From assembly GCA_903831935.1 (NCBI GenBank), contig CAIKZP010000155.1, positions 1 through 51,858 of the forward strand: a stretch of 51,858 nt of DNA, given 5' to 3'. Positions 8,809 through 17,602 of this stretch are shown here, in pieces. Every line of letters starts with the position of its first letter. Position 1 is the stretch's first letter. The position numbers and the translations under genes were made by a program. This DNA is from an uncultured Bacteroidota bacterium. GTDB taxonomy: Bacteria; Bacteroidota; Bacteroidia; Chitinophagales; Chitinophagaceae. Under the pieces are notes generated by a model that was given only the letters and a program-made list of their open reading frames with translations, had not been told where the DNA came from and searched no databases.

Positions 8809-10188
8809 ATGAAATTAAAATTAATTTGTCTTTTTATGGCAATTATGGGTGCTAACCTATCTTATTGCCAAGAACCAGACAGTGTTTTAGTAATAAAAAA
8901 CAATGATTTTTTTAAAGATTTAGTAAAAAAAACTGAATATATACCCCCAATTTATATTATTCCCAATGGACTTGTAACTCCTAATTATGTAAAATTCAAG
9001 TCAAGGGGGCAGCTGTTATTAAAAACCCCAAACCAATTGTATTTAACCTTTTCGGGGGGCGGGTGGCTATACCAACTAACCAAAACAACCCCAACAGAAT
9101 TGGTATTTAACAGGATTGATAATTCCGAAAACTTCAATTATAATTTTGATGCTTTTTACTTTTCAAATAAAGAAAATATTTATAACCTAGGTGGTTATGG
9201 TTTTTGGAAATCAAATGGCACCCTTCGGAAATTCAACTTTACAGATAAGGTTTGGGATGTAGACCCTTTAAGTATAGAACTCCATACCCCATCAGCCTAT
9301 ACACATATCTGGTTTAGTAGTAAAGAATCTGCTATTTATAGCCCATTTCACCAAATTATTAATACAGGTGTCATTGTAAAACCTTCCGAAAGCACCCTAG
9401 TGAAAGATTGCTATAAACTGAATTTAACTACCAATAGTTGGGAAAGATTGGGGGCGACAAGTAGCGAAGTGAGTGCATTAATAAATGGCACTAATTTAAC
9501 CACTGCAACTGATCATGGCTTATTAACCAATTCTGAGTCTAGTATTTACCTAATTGATTTTGAAAATAATCTAGTAAGAACACAACGTAACGGGTCTTTG
9601 GTACAATCGCTTCAAAGGCTTGACCCAAGATTTTTAAAATACTACTTCCATAACAAAATCTATTTCTCTAATATAGAAAATGGCAAATACGACTCTTTGA
9701 ATATTCCTTTAGATACACTCACACTTACCAATTATAAAATTTGGGAAAAATCATATACTGGATTAATAGTAAGTATTTCCTGTTTGCTTTTAATTACCAT
9801 TCTATTTTTATCTTGGAGAATAATTCGCAAAAAAAGAAAAAAAACAACTCCTCCAGAAATAGTCCTTTTTTCTTCACATGCCATCACTGAATTATCTGAA
9901 ACAGAGCACCGTTTAATTGACATGCTTATCCATAACTGTAAACAAAACAAATCGGCTTCAGTTACAGAAATAAATTACATTCTTGGCACCAAGAATAAAA
10001 ATGCAGGATTACAAAAGAAAGTGCGCAGCGATATTATTTCTAGTATCAATCAAAAGTATCGTCACTTAACACTTGCCGAGGAACCGTTGATTCAAAGTAT
10101 TCGAAACGAAGCAGATAAAAGATATTTCGAATACTTTATTAAGCTCGAAATGTGTGCTGAAGCAGAGAAACTTATTAGTGTTAAATAA
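8809..10188 (+). CDS. One-pass membrane protein: periplasmic propeller-like domain, TM helix, cytoplasmic winged-helix-like domain
   Basis: No family recognised with certainty. The 459-residue protein has a signal peptide (residues 1-20), then about 290 residues rich in beta-strand and Kelch-like phrases (NIYNLGGYGFW, 124-133; YKLNLTTNSWERLG, 202-215; SSIYLIDFENN), a single hydrophobic helix at about 318-339 followed by a basic stop-transfer RKKRKK, and a cytoplasmic tail. The tail (about 358-445: LSETEHRLIDMLI...SVTEINYILG...RSDIISSINQKY) resembles the helix pattern of OmpR/ToxR winged helices. If so, it is a membrane-held one-component regulator with reversed ToxR topology. It stands alone, after two inverted repeats. 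Architecture is visible; function is inference. Confidence 0.6.
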   Translation: MKLKLICLFMAIMGANLSYCQEPDSVLVIKNNDFFKDLVKKTEYIPPIYIIPNGLVTPNYVKFKSRGQLLLKTPNQLYLTFSGGGWLYQLTKTTPTELVFNRIDNSENFNYNFDAFYFSNKENIYNLGGYGFWKSNGTLRKFNFTDKVWDVDPLSIELHTPSAYTHIWFSSKESAIYSPFHQIINTGVIVKPSESTLVKDCYKLNLTTNSWERLGATSSEVSALINGTNLTTATDHGLLTNSESSIYLIDFENNLVRTQRNGSLVQSLQRLDPRFLKYYFHNKIYFSNIENGKYDSLNIPLDTLTLTNYKIWEKSYTGLIVSISCLLLITILFLSWRIIRKKRKKTTPPEIVLFSSHAITELSETEHRLIDMLIHNCKQNKSASVTEINYILGTKNKNAGLQKKVRSDIISSINQKYRHLTLAEEPLIQSIRNEADKRYFEYFIKLEMCAEAEKLISVK

Positions 10189-10192
10189 GCAA

Positions 10193-10870
10193 TTAATTTA
10201 TTGCGTTACGAGCCCATTGTAATACCAGCGTCAATTGAGCTTCTCTAGTTAACAAACTATTGTCTAACTCAATGGCATCAACTGCTTTACGAAGTGGGCT
10301 AACTGTACGATTACTATCTGCAGCATCGCGCATTTCTAAATTGGATTGTATTTCTTTGAGTGTTATTGTTGGATTTTTTTCATATAATTCTTGATACCTT
10401 CTTTGCGCACGAATTGCAGGATCTGCAGTAACAAATATTTTCAATGCTGCATTAGGGAATACTGTAGTGCCTATATCTCTGCCATCCATTACAATCCCTT
10501 TTTCTATTCCCATTAATTGTTGTTGGGCTACTGCAAAAGTTCGTACTTGTTCGAGCGCCGCAACTTCACTTACTTTTTCACTCACCTGCATATCCCTAAT
10601 AAATGGCTCTACATTTTCATCATTTAAATAAATATCCGATTGACCTGTTGTGTTGTTGAATTTAAACTGAAGTGTAATATTATTTAAAGCACTTATAACG
10701 GCTTGTGAATTGGCACTATTTATTTGATTACGTAAAAAGTATAAAGCAATTGCCCGATACATGGCGCCAGAATCTATAAAAACATAGTTTAATTCCTTTG
10801 CCAATTGTCTGGCCAAAGTGCTTTTGCCACAAGCCGAATATCCATCAAGGGTTATAATAATTTTCTTCAT
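10193..10870 (-). CDS. cmk: Cytidylate kinase
   Basis: Phosphorylates CMP/dCMP with ATP in nucleotide salvage and synthesis. The 225-residue protein has the P-loop GYSACGKST at residues 10-18, the FIDSGAMYRA substrate segment, the MDGRDIGTTVFPNA motif and the lid RAQRRYQE, all standard for bacterial CMK. It lies 43 nt downstream of mrp on the same strand and its stop is 4 nt from the end of the converging membrane-regulator gene. No oddities. Confidence 0.95.
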   Translation of the reverse strand: MKKIIITLDGYSACGKSTLARQLAKELNYVFIDSGAMYRAIALYFLRNQINSANSQAVISALNNITLQFKFNNTTGQSDIYLNDENVEPFIRDMQVSEKVSEVAALEQVRTFAVAQQQLMGIEKGIVMDGRDIGTTVFPNAALKIFVTADPAIRAQRRYQELYEKNPTITLKEIQSNLEMRDAADSNRTVSPLRKAVDAIELDNSLLTREAQLTLVLQWARNAIN

Positions 10871-10913
10871 GCTTACTAATTTTTGCTGCTATAAATTGCA
10901 GCAGAAAACTGTT

Positions 10914-12008
10914 TTATTCTGTTACTGCAATCAATTGTGTTTTGGGCATATTGGCATTTCTCATAGCAATATTTCTTACCGTTGCAGAAGTAAAATCTCG
11001 GAATGCTTTTTTACTAATTTCATCGTCTCCTGCCATTGATGGAACACCCGAATCACCGCCTTCGCGAATAGATTGCACCAAAGGTATTTGACCAAGAAAA
11101 GATAAATCATATTCATCCGCCAAACGTTTACCACCTTCTTTACCAAATAAATAATATTTATTGTTAGGCAATTCTGCTGGAGTAAAATATGCCATATTCT
11201 CTACCAGACCTATGATTGGTACGTTGATTTGTGCTTGACCAAACATGGCAATTCCTTTTTTTGCATCTGCCAAAGCCACGTCTTGTGGTGTGGTTACTAT
11301 CACTACGCCTGTTACCGGAACTGTTTGCATGAGTGTTAAATGAATATCGCCTGTTCCGGGTGGCATGTCTATTACTAAATAGTCTAATTCGCCCCAATCT
11401 ACATCGGTTACAAATTGTTTGATAGCACTACTAGCCATAGGACCGCGCCATACCACTGCATTTTTTTCATCAACCAAAAAACCTATACTCATTAAAGAAA
11501 TACCATGTTGTTTCATTGGCACAATTAGGCCCTTCCCTTCATGCTCCTTCATCATTGGCCGTTCACCTCTTAATCCAAACATAATGGGCACGCTAGGTCC
11601 GTAAATGTCTGCATCCATTAATCCTACACTGGCGCCTCCTTCAGCTAGCGCTAAAGCTAAATTAGCCGATACGGTGCTCTTTCCTACCCCACCTTTTCCA
11701 CTCACAACTGCAATAATATTTTTAACTCCACCTAAAACCGCTTTGTCGTCTTTGCGATTAGTGGTGGTATTAGAGGTGAAATTCACTGTAATCTGTGCTT
11801 CTTTATTCACCAAAAACTTAATTGCGTTTTCACTTGCAGTGCGCATCATGTCTTTCATAGGACAGGCTGGCGTAGTTAATACGATGGTAAAACTAACCTT
11901 GTCTCCATCTACGGAAAGGTCTTTAATCATATTCAATGTAACCAAATCCTTACCTAAATCAGGCTCTTGTACATTACTTAATGCTTGTAGAACGGCTGCT
12001 TCTGTCAT
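10914..12008 (-). CDS. mrp: Mrp/ApbC/NBP35-type iron-sulfur carrier ATPase
   Basis: P-loop ATPase of 364 residues that holds and delivers Fe-S clusters to apoproteins. The N-terminal MIP18/DUF59 domain carries TTPACPMKD (C49), followed by a deviant Walker A GKGGVGKST (about 104-112) and DMPPGTGDIHLT. The C-terminal CxxC that binds the bridging cluster in many Mrp proteins is absent: where it is expected the sequence is YFTPAELPNNKYYLFG. I recall this as usual in Bacteroidota. ATG at 12008 is preferred over a GTG one codon earlier. Likely co-transcribed with cmk. Confidence 0.92.
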   Translation of the reverse strand: MTEAAVLQALSNVQEPDLGKDLVTLNMIKDLSVDGDKVSFTIVLTTPACPMKDMMRTASENAIKFLVNKEAQITVNFTSNTTTNRKDDKAVLGGVKNIIAVVSGKGGVGKSTVSANLALALAEGGASVGLMDADIYGPSVPIMFGLRGERPMMKEHEGKGLIVPMKQHGISLMSIGFLVDEKNAVVWRGPMASSAIKQFVTDVDWGELDYLVIDMPPGTGDIHLTLMQTVPVTGVVIVTTPQDVALADAKKGIAMFGQAQINVPIIGLVENMAYFTPAELPNNKYYLFGKEGGKRLADEYDLSFLGQIPLVQSIREGGDSGVPSMAGDDEISKKAFRDFTSATVRNIAMRNANMPKTQLIAVTE

Positions 12009-12042
12009 CACGAAAGTTTTTGTTAAAAAAGAAATTTGGGTG

Positions 12043-12050
12043 CAAAGTTA
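12043..12050 (-). promoter_or_regulatory. Candidate -7 box for mrp
   Basis: On the minus strand this reads TAACTTTG, an exact TAnnTTTG match 34 nt upstream of the mrp ATG. No clear -33 box is visible. Confidence 0.45.
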
Positions 12051-12143
12051 ACGGCTAGCAGCCTTACTTTGTTCTAAATCATTTAGTTTAAAAAAAGAAG
12101 CTATACACCTTTGAATTTTGTGTTCAAACGCTTTGTATTTTTG

Positions 12144-12794
12144 ATGCGCATGAAGAAATTGCTATTATTTGTTGTTTTATTGGCGGCTACCCTAGTATCT
12201 AACAAGGTATTAGCGCAAGACAATCCCTACCGCGATTCGGTGGTTCAATTTAATGGAGTGGTAATGACTGCAGATAGTTTGCGTGGCATAGCCTCTGCTA
12301 GCATTATTGTTGAAGGCAAGGGCCGAGGCACTATTACCAGCCCAGACGGAGTATTTTCAATTGCAGTTTTAAAGGGCGATAAAATAACTTTTTCATGTAT
12401 TGGGTTTAAGAATTTTACCTTAAAAATCCCTGAAAACCTAACTAGCAATCAATATACTTGGATTCAATTATTAGTTACAGATACTGTTTATTTACCCGCT
12501 ACTATTTTAAAACCACGTCCATCTAAAGAGCAATTTGAGCGTGATTTTGTAAATAATCGTATTCCTGATGATATGTACGAAATTGCTCGAAAAAATACCG
12601 ACGAATCTCAACGCCGCATTTTATTAGCCACTTTACCTTCTGATGGTAGAGAAGCTGTGAACTTCCAAATGCGTCAACAGGCCAATAAATATTATTACAA
12701 TGGCCAAACCCCTCCTATGAATATTTTGAATCCTGCTGCTTGGGCAGATTTTATTAAGGCCTGGAAAAGAGGCGATTTTAAGAGCAAGAAATAA
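12144..12794 (+). CDS. Secreted carboxypeptidase-regulatory-like domain protein
   Basis: A 216-residue exported protein, started at the ATG at 12144 (a second ATG two codons on is equally possible) directly before a signal peptide MKKLLLFVVLLAATLV...VLAQ. Residues about 35-110 form a CarboxypepD_reg-like beta-sandwich (FNGVVMTADSLRGIASASII...DGVFSIAVLKGDKITFSCIGF). The C-terminal half (PSKEQFERDFVNNRIPDD...NPAAWADFIKAWKRGDFK) is a region seen in small Bacteroidota envelope proteins of unknown role. It stands alone, divergent from mrp, 34 nt before the dehydrogenase gene. Confidence 0.75.
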   Translation: MRMKKLLLFVVLLAATLVSNKVLAQDNPYRDSVVQFNGVVMTADSLRGIASASIIVEGKGRGTITSPDGVFSIAVLKGDKITFSCIGFKNFTLKIPENLTSNQYTWIQLLVTDTVYLPATILKPRPSKEQFERDFVNNRIPDDMYEIARKNTDESQRRILLATLPSDGREAVNFQMRQQANKYYYNGQTPPMNILNPAAWADFIKAWKRGDFKSKK

Positions 12795-12828
12795 GCTTGT
12801 ATCTTTATTGTTCTTCAAACCTTGTTTT

Positions 12829-13725
12829 ATGGACAATCAGCAAATAACTGTTATTGGCGCAGGCACAATGGGCAATGGCATAGCGCATGTTTTTCTAAAA
12901 GCTGGATTTAAAGTGCATTTAGTAGACACCAATGCATTGCAAATCAATAAAGCGATTGATACCATTGCAAAAAACATGTATCGTCAAATAGCTAAAGGAG
13001 TATACACTCCTATAGAAAAAGAAACTGCACTAAAGAATCTTACTACGTTTTCAAGCATTGCAGAAGCTGTGAAAAACGCTTTTTTAGTGATTGAAGCAGC
13101 CACCGAAAATGCCGATATTAAATTAAAAATATTTGAACAAATAGATGCGCACGCTCCTGCTGGCGCCATTTTAGCAAGTAACACTTCTTCTATTTCAATT
13201 ACCAAAATAGCAGCTGTTACCAAGCGGCCAGAAAATGTGATTGGCATGCATTTTATGAACCCTGTACCTGTTATGGAATTGGTAGAGATTATAAATGGAT
13301 ATGCTACAGATGCTAGTGTTACAGAAAAAATTGTTGCCTTAACCAATCAATTAAATAAAGTTCCTTGTGTTGTTAATGATTATCCTGGTTTTATTGCCAA
13401 TAAAATATTAATGCCAATGATTAACGAAGCAATCTACAGTTTGTACGAAGGGATTGCTGGCGTTACATCTATTGATAGCATTATGAAATTAGGCATGGCA
13501 CATCCTATGGGACCTTTGCAATTAGCCGATTTTATTGGATTAGATGTTTGCTTAAGCATTCTTCAAACACTGCAACAAGGATTTGGAAACAATAAATATG
13601 CGCCATGTCCATTATTAGTAAATATGGTTGCAGCAGGCAAACTAGGCATTAAATCGGGAGAAGGATTTTATGTGTATACAGCAGGTAGTAAAGACTTAGT
13701 AGTTAGTAAACGATTTGCTATTTAA
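12829..13725 (+). CDS. 3-hydroxyacyl-CoA (3-hydroxybutyryl-CoA) dehydrogenase
   Basis: NAD(P)-dependent dehydrogenase of 298 residues for 3-hydroxyacyl-CoA in fatty-acid or butyrate-type metabolism. The Rossmann loop is GAGTMGNGIAH (residues 10-20), the catalytic His is in GMHFMNPVPVMELVEII, and the C-terminal domain has MAHPMGPLQLADFIGLD. ATG at 12829 is chosen over an upstream TTG because the conserved core begins right after it. The 3' end overlaps the converging yigZ gene by 8 nt. No thiolase or crotonase lies nearby, so the pathway partner is elsewhere. Confidence 0.9.
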   Translation: MDNQQITVIGAGTMGNGIAHVFLKAGFKVHLVDTNALQINKAIDTIAKNMYRQIAKGVYTPIEKETALKNLTTFSSIAEAVKNAFLVIEAATENADIKLKIFEQIDAHAPAGAILASNTSSISITKIAAVTKRPENVIGMHFMNPVPVMELVEIINGYATDASVTEKIVALTNQLNKVPCVVNDYPGFIANKILMPMINEAIYSLYEGIAGVTSIDSIMKLGMAHPMGPLQLADFIGLDVCLSILQTLQQGFGNNKYAPCPLLVNMVAAGKLGIKSGEGFYVYTAGSKDLVVSKRFAI

Positions 13726-14320
13726 CCGGCTTGATATCTACAGTATGTAAATCAGTTAATTTAAACAACACTTCTTGTAAACGCGCTTTTGGTATGCCAA
13801 TTTTTAATAAGCAAAACAATTGCTGTTCTTGACCTATTACTGTACATCCAAATTGTTTACAAATGGTCATCACTTCATTTAGTCGGGTATAATCGAATTG
13901 TAATTCATACACAATTTCAATGGCTTTTTCAACAGTAGGCACTAATTGCAATGCCATTATAGTGGCCGTTTTATAGGCATTTATCAATCCGGGAACACCT
14001 AGTAGTGTGCCGCCAAAATATCGAACTACAATTACTGCAGTATCGGTTAATAGTTTACTATCAATCTGTCCTAATATAGGCCTACCAGCAGTTCCACTAG
14101 GCTCTCCGTCGTCACTTACCCTAAAATTATTGCCGTCTAATCCTAGTCGATATGCAAAGCAATGGTGTACTGCTTTTGGATGTTCTTTTTTTAATAGTTG
14201 TAAATGAACTTTAAATTCATCAACAGATTGTATAGGATAGGCAAATGCAATAAACTTACTTCCGCGTTCTTTGAATTCGGCAAAAGCTGTTTTTTCTATT
14301 GTTAAGTAAGCGTCTGCCAT
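13718..14320 (-). CDS. YigZ/IMPACT family protein
   Basis: A 200-residue member of the UPF0029/IMPACT family, related to eukaryotic IMPACT, which regulates GCN2; bacterial function is not settled. The signature VRYFGGTLLGVPGLI is present with SDDGEPSGTAGRPIL before it, and a C-terminal ferredoxin-like domain (DUF1949 type) follows. ATG at 14320 leaves only 2 nt from the EamA stop, so translation is probably coupled. Overlaps the dehydrogenase gene tail-to-tail. Confidence 0.9.
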   Translation of the reverse strand: MADAYLTIEKTAFAEFKERGSKFIAFAYPIQSVDEFKVHLQLLKKEHPKAVHHCFAYRLGLDGNNFRVSDDGEPSGTAGRPILGQIDSKLLTDTAVIVVRYFGGTLLGVPGLINAYKTATIMALQLVPTVEKAIEIVYELQFDYTRLNEVMTICKQFGCTVIGQEQQLFCLLKIGIPKARLQEVLFKLTDLHTVDIKPVK

Positions 14321-14322
14321 AA

Positions 14323-15204
14323 TTAAAAATTTGCGCCAAAAGCAATTAAATAAATGGCAATTAATGATAAAACAATCCCCATCCAATTAATTTTAGATAA
14401 GCGTTCTTTAAACAAAACCCAAGCGGTAACCGAACTAAATAAAACAATCCCCATATTGTTTACTGGAATACTGGCACTTGAAGGCCAAACCCCTGCTTGT
14501 AAAAAATGCACCAAACACCAAATAGAAAAATAATTGGGTATACCTATTATAATACCCGCTATTAAATTCTTTAATTGAAAAACTTGTTTCTTGCGAAGCA
14601 TTTGAACCAATAATATTATTGAACCAATTGATGCAGCTGCAAAAAATCCACTAATTAAATAAGCATTATTGTTTTCGATACTTACATATGTTTGCTGTAC
14701 ATGATTTATTAAAGCATCTAATAACCCACTTCCTATAAATAAAAAAATAGGCAATAAATAATTCCATTTACCAACCGGTTTTCCTGAGCCATCATTTGAT
14801 TGATAACAGGTTAGCACAACAGCTACCAACGCTAAAATAACACCGAGCAATTTCCAAGACTGAACTGTTTCGTGGTATAAATAAACAGATAATACAACAG
14901 GAATAATTAGTGATAATTTATTAGAAACCGATGTAACTGCCACACCCATTTTTTGTGCTGTAATACCAATCACATTAAATGTAGCAATAAACATAATACC
15001 CATAACACAAGCCCACTGAAACCATTTAGTATGAAGGGTTGTAGCATTAATAGGAAATCCGCCATTTACAACACTACCCACTAATACACAGGTAATATAA
15101 TTGTACACAATGGCTTGAAAAATAGAAATTTGATAACGCTCGCACAACTTAAATGCAAGGGTTAAATAACTCGATAAAAAAATACTTCCAAATAAATACA
15201 ACAT
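14323..15204 (-). CDS. EamA/DMT-superfamily transporter
   Basis: Inner-membrane protein of 293 residues with about ten hydrophobic helices in two similar halves, the drug/metabolite transporter layout. The end of each half shows the family pattern (SLIIPVVLSVYLYHETVQSWKLLG and FSSVTAWVLFKERLSKINWMG). I use the ATG at 15204; a TTG two codons earlier abuts the ribD stop. It is sandwiched between ribD and yigZ in one leftward operon. Substrate unknown; a link with riboflavin is possible from position but unsupported by motif. Confidence 0.85.
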   Translation of the reverse strand: MLYLFGSIFLSSYLTLAFKLCERYQISIFQAIVYNYITCVLVGSVVNGGFPINATTLHTKWFQWACVMGIMFIATFNVIGITAQKMGVAVTSVSNKLSLIIPVVLSVYLYHETVQSWKLLGVILALVAVVLTCYQSNDGSGKPVGKWNYLLPIFLFIGSGLLDALINHVQQTYVSIENNNAYLISGFFAAASIGSIILLVQMLRKKQVFQLKNLIAGIIIGIPNYFSIWCLVHFLQAGVWPSSASIPVNNMGIVLFSSVTAWVLFKERLSKINWMGIVLSLIAIYLIAFGANF

Positions 15205-15210
15205 AGGCAA

Positions 15211-16266
15211 TTATATGCTAACTGAAATTGGTTTAAAATAATGGATAGTATCTGAACCTAACTTGTTTGTTTGAATGAATCTTTCGTCTTTTAATACTGG
15301 GCTATTTAACCCTGTTTCAATAAACAAATTATTGTTGCGAATTACCCTTGCTTCATCCCAAATATTTAAATCAATAAATGACTGTAATAATGCAGCACCG
15401 CCTTCCACTAAAACACTTTGAATTTGTTGTTCGTAACAAGTTTTTAATATTTGAGGCATCATTGGCAAGGATTCATTTAATTGAACATATTGCAAATGGT
15501 TTTCAACCGTATTTTTTTTATAATTAAATACAATTGTGGGCACTTGCCCATCAAATACATTTAAGTGCATTGGTAAGCGTAATGAAAGATCTATTACTAA
15601 TCGTATTGGATTTTTTCCGGAGCCATACCGATTGGTTAAGGATGGATTGTCTTTTAATGCGGTATTGGTTCCAATTAAAATAGCCGCTTCCTCACCTCTC
15701 CATTGGTGTACTAACCGATTAGAATACTCATTGCTTATATGCAATCTTTCTGCTGTATTACTGGCTATTTTTCCATTGGCAGTTTCGGCCCATTTTAAAA
15801 CAATATAAGGACGTTGCTGTTGCTGAAAAACAAAGAAGCGTTTATTTAAATCAATTGCGGCTTGCTCTAACACACCTGTAATTACTTCTATTCCTGCAGT
15901 AGTTAGTTGTGCAATTCCTTTTCCATTTACCGTCTCGAAAGGATCGGCACAACCAATGACCAATTTTTTTATTTGGTGTTCAATAATCAAATTAGAACAA
16001 GGTGGCGTTTTGCCAAAATGGGCACATGGCTCTAATGAAACATATAAAGTTGCTGCTGGAATAAGGTGTTTATTAAGGTCTGCTACGCTATTCAAACAAT
16101 TGGGCTCTGCGTGTGCTTCGCCATATTTTCTATGATACCCTTCTCCAATAATTCGATCTTGGTAAACTAAAACTGCACCTACCATTGGGTTTGGCGCTAC
16201 TTGTCCTGCACCTAATTGGGCAAGATCTAAACAGCGCTGCATAAATTGTTGGTGATTATTATTCAT
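15211..16266 (-). CDS. ribD: Bifunctional riboflavin deaminase/reductase
   Basis: Two-domain enzyme of 351 residues doing the deamination and ribosyl reduction steps of riboflavin synthesis. Deaminase zinc site: H52-A-E54 and C81...C90 in EPCAHFGKTPPC. The reductase half begins at about 145 with RPYIVLKWAETANGKIA and includes LVEGGAALLQSFI. ATG at 16266 fits the domain start. First gene of the ribD-EamA-yigZ operon, divergent from prmC. Other rib genes are not in the window. Confidence 0.94.
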   Translation of the reverse strand: MNNNHQQFMQRCLDLAQLGAGQVAPNPMVGAVLVYQDRIIGEGYHRKYGEAHAEPNCLNSVADLNKHLIPAATLYVSLEPCAHFGKTPPCSNLIIEHQIKKLVIGCADPFETVNGKGIAQLTTAGIEVITGVLEQAAIDLNKRFFVFQQQQRPYIVLKWAETANGKIASNTAERLHISNEYSNRLVHQWRGEEAAILIGTNTALKDNPSLTNRYGSGKNPIRLVIDLSLRLPMHLNVFDGQVPTIVFNYKKNTVENHLQYVQLNESLPMMPQILKTCYEQQIQSVLVEGGAALLQSFIDLNIWDEARVIRNNNLFIETGLNSPVLKDERFIQTNKLGSDTIHYFKPISVSI

Positions 16267-16307
16267 TTGAATCAACAAAAATAACCAAATGGTGCTAACA
16301 TTGCAGC

Positions 16308-17162
16308 ATGTCTATTGAATTAGCCTATCAACAATTAGTAAGTTCTCTGCAAACCATCTACGAAAATAGAGAAGCAAGCACTATGGCTAATTGGGTAATA
16401 GAAAAACTTACTGGACTAAATAGAGTGGACCGACTAATAAACAAACACCAATCAATTAGTAATTCCAATAAGCTGCTGCTAAAAAAAATGACAGACGAAT
16501 TATTGGCATATCGCCCAATACAATATGTTTTGGGAGAAGCCTGGTTTTTAAAACAATCTTTTTTTGTGAATGAATCTGTTTTAATTCCAAGACCTGAAAC
16601 AGAAGAACTAGTAGATTGGATTGTAACTGAAAACGCGCAAATGCTAGGGGTTCGAATTTTAGACATTGGCACTGGCAGTGGTTGTATACCTATCACACTA
16701 AAAAAACAAATACCTGCATCTGAAATTGTTTCGGTAGATATTAGTGCAGAAGCTATTGCAGTGGCTACTAAAAACGCCATTGATTTGGGTGCCGGTATTC
16801 GTTTTTTAACAATGGATTTTTTAAACGAAAATAACTGGAATGATTTACCCGAAACTGATATTATTGTTAGTAATCCGCCTTATATAAAGTTGGCCGAAAA
16901 AACAAGTATGGCCCAGCATGTATTAAACTTCGAACCTTCTATAGCTTTATTTGTGCCAGATAATGACGCACTAATTTTTTATCGTGCCATTGCAAAATTT
17001 GGCAAAACCCATTTAAGTTGCAATGGTTGTATTTATTTTGAAATAAATGAAGCCTTAGGTGCCGATACAATGGCTTTATTAGAAAGCAGCGGCTATTATT
17101 GCGAATTAAAAAAAGACATGCACGGAAAAGACAGAATGATTAAGGCACAACTATTAGATTAA
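16308..17162 (+). CDS. prmC: Peptide chain release factor N5-glutamine methyltransferase
   Basis: Methylates the GGQ glutamine of RF1 and RF2 using S-adenosylmethionine. In the 284-residue protein, an N-terminal helical domain (RPIQYVLGEAWF near 69-80) binds the release factor, the SAM loop is DIGTGSGC (119-126) and the catalytic NPPY is at 189-192. Standard length. The stop is 8 nt from the end of the converging exbD gene. Confidence 0.94.
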   Translation: MSIELAYQQLVSSLQTIYENREASTMANWVIEKLTGLNRVDRLINKHQSISNSNKLLLKKMTDELLAYRPIQYVLGEAWFLKQSFFVNESVLIPRPETEELVDWIVTENAQMLGVRILDIGTGSGCIPITLKKQIPASEIVSVDISAEAIAVATKNAIDLGAGIRFLTMDFLNENNWNDLPETDIIVSNPPYIKLAEKTSMAQHVLNFEPSIALFVPDNDALIFYRAIAKFGKTHLSCNGCIYFEINEALGADTMALLESSGYYCELKKDMHGKDRMIKAQLLD

Positions 17163-17170
17163 CCCTTCAT

Positions 17171-17575
17171 TTATTTTACCCCATTATTATCTACAGCCAT
17201 TACGGGTGTTGCTCCAAGCTTTTTAATTATCTGCATGATTTTAATAGAAGTACCTAAATGAGAAGTGCTATCTCCATTTATTACTACAGAAGGCTTGTCT
17301 GTTTCTTTGGCTAAAAATAATTTTAGGGCAGGCTCTAATTCATCCATGGTTAATTTCTGCGCACCTAAATACAATTGTTGGTCTTTATCAACGGTAATTA
17401 CCACCGTTTGTTTCGACTTAGTATCTGATTTTGCCTTAGGGTTCGACACCTTAATTACATTCGGATTAGCTAGCGTAGACACAATTAAAAAAAACAATAA
17501 TAATATGAACAAAATATCATTCAATGCACCTGTATGCACTTCGGGATGAGTTCTTAATCTTTTACGAATATTCAT
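17171..17575 (-). CDS. exbD: ExbD/TolR-type biopolymer transport protein
   Basis: A 134-residue protein with a short basic N-terminus, one TM helix (about 20-38, DILFILLLFFLIVSTL, preceded by the ion-coupling Asp of GALNDILF) and a periplasmic domain. Partner of the ExbB/TolQ protein 27 nt upstream; together they turn proton motive force into movement of TonB-like proteins. No TonB gene is adjacent. ATG at 17575 is used since the conserved basic start MNIRKRLR begins there. Confidence 0.88.
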   Translation of the reverse strand: MNIRKRLRTHPEVHTGALNDILFILLLFFLIVSTLANPNVIKVSNPKAKSDTKSKQTVVITVDKDQQLYLGAQKLTMDELEPALKLFLAKETDKPSVVINGDSTSHLGTSIKIMQIIKKLGATPVMAVDNNGVK

Positions 17576-17602
17576 AACTAATAACAATTAGCTCGATGGC
17601 TA

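Noticed and set aside
11605-12051. 148-codon reading frame antisense to mrp
   Set aside because: It is opposite a clear Mrp gene and its translation is low-complexity.
16358-16780. 140-codon minus-strand frame within prmC
   Set aside because: Antisense to a complete PrmC with all motifs; low-complexity translation.
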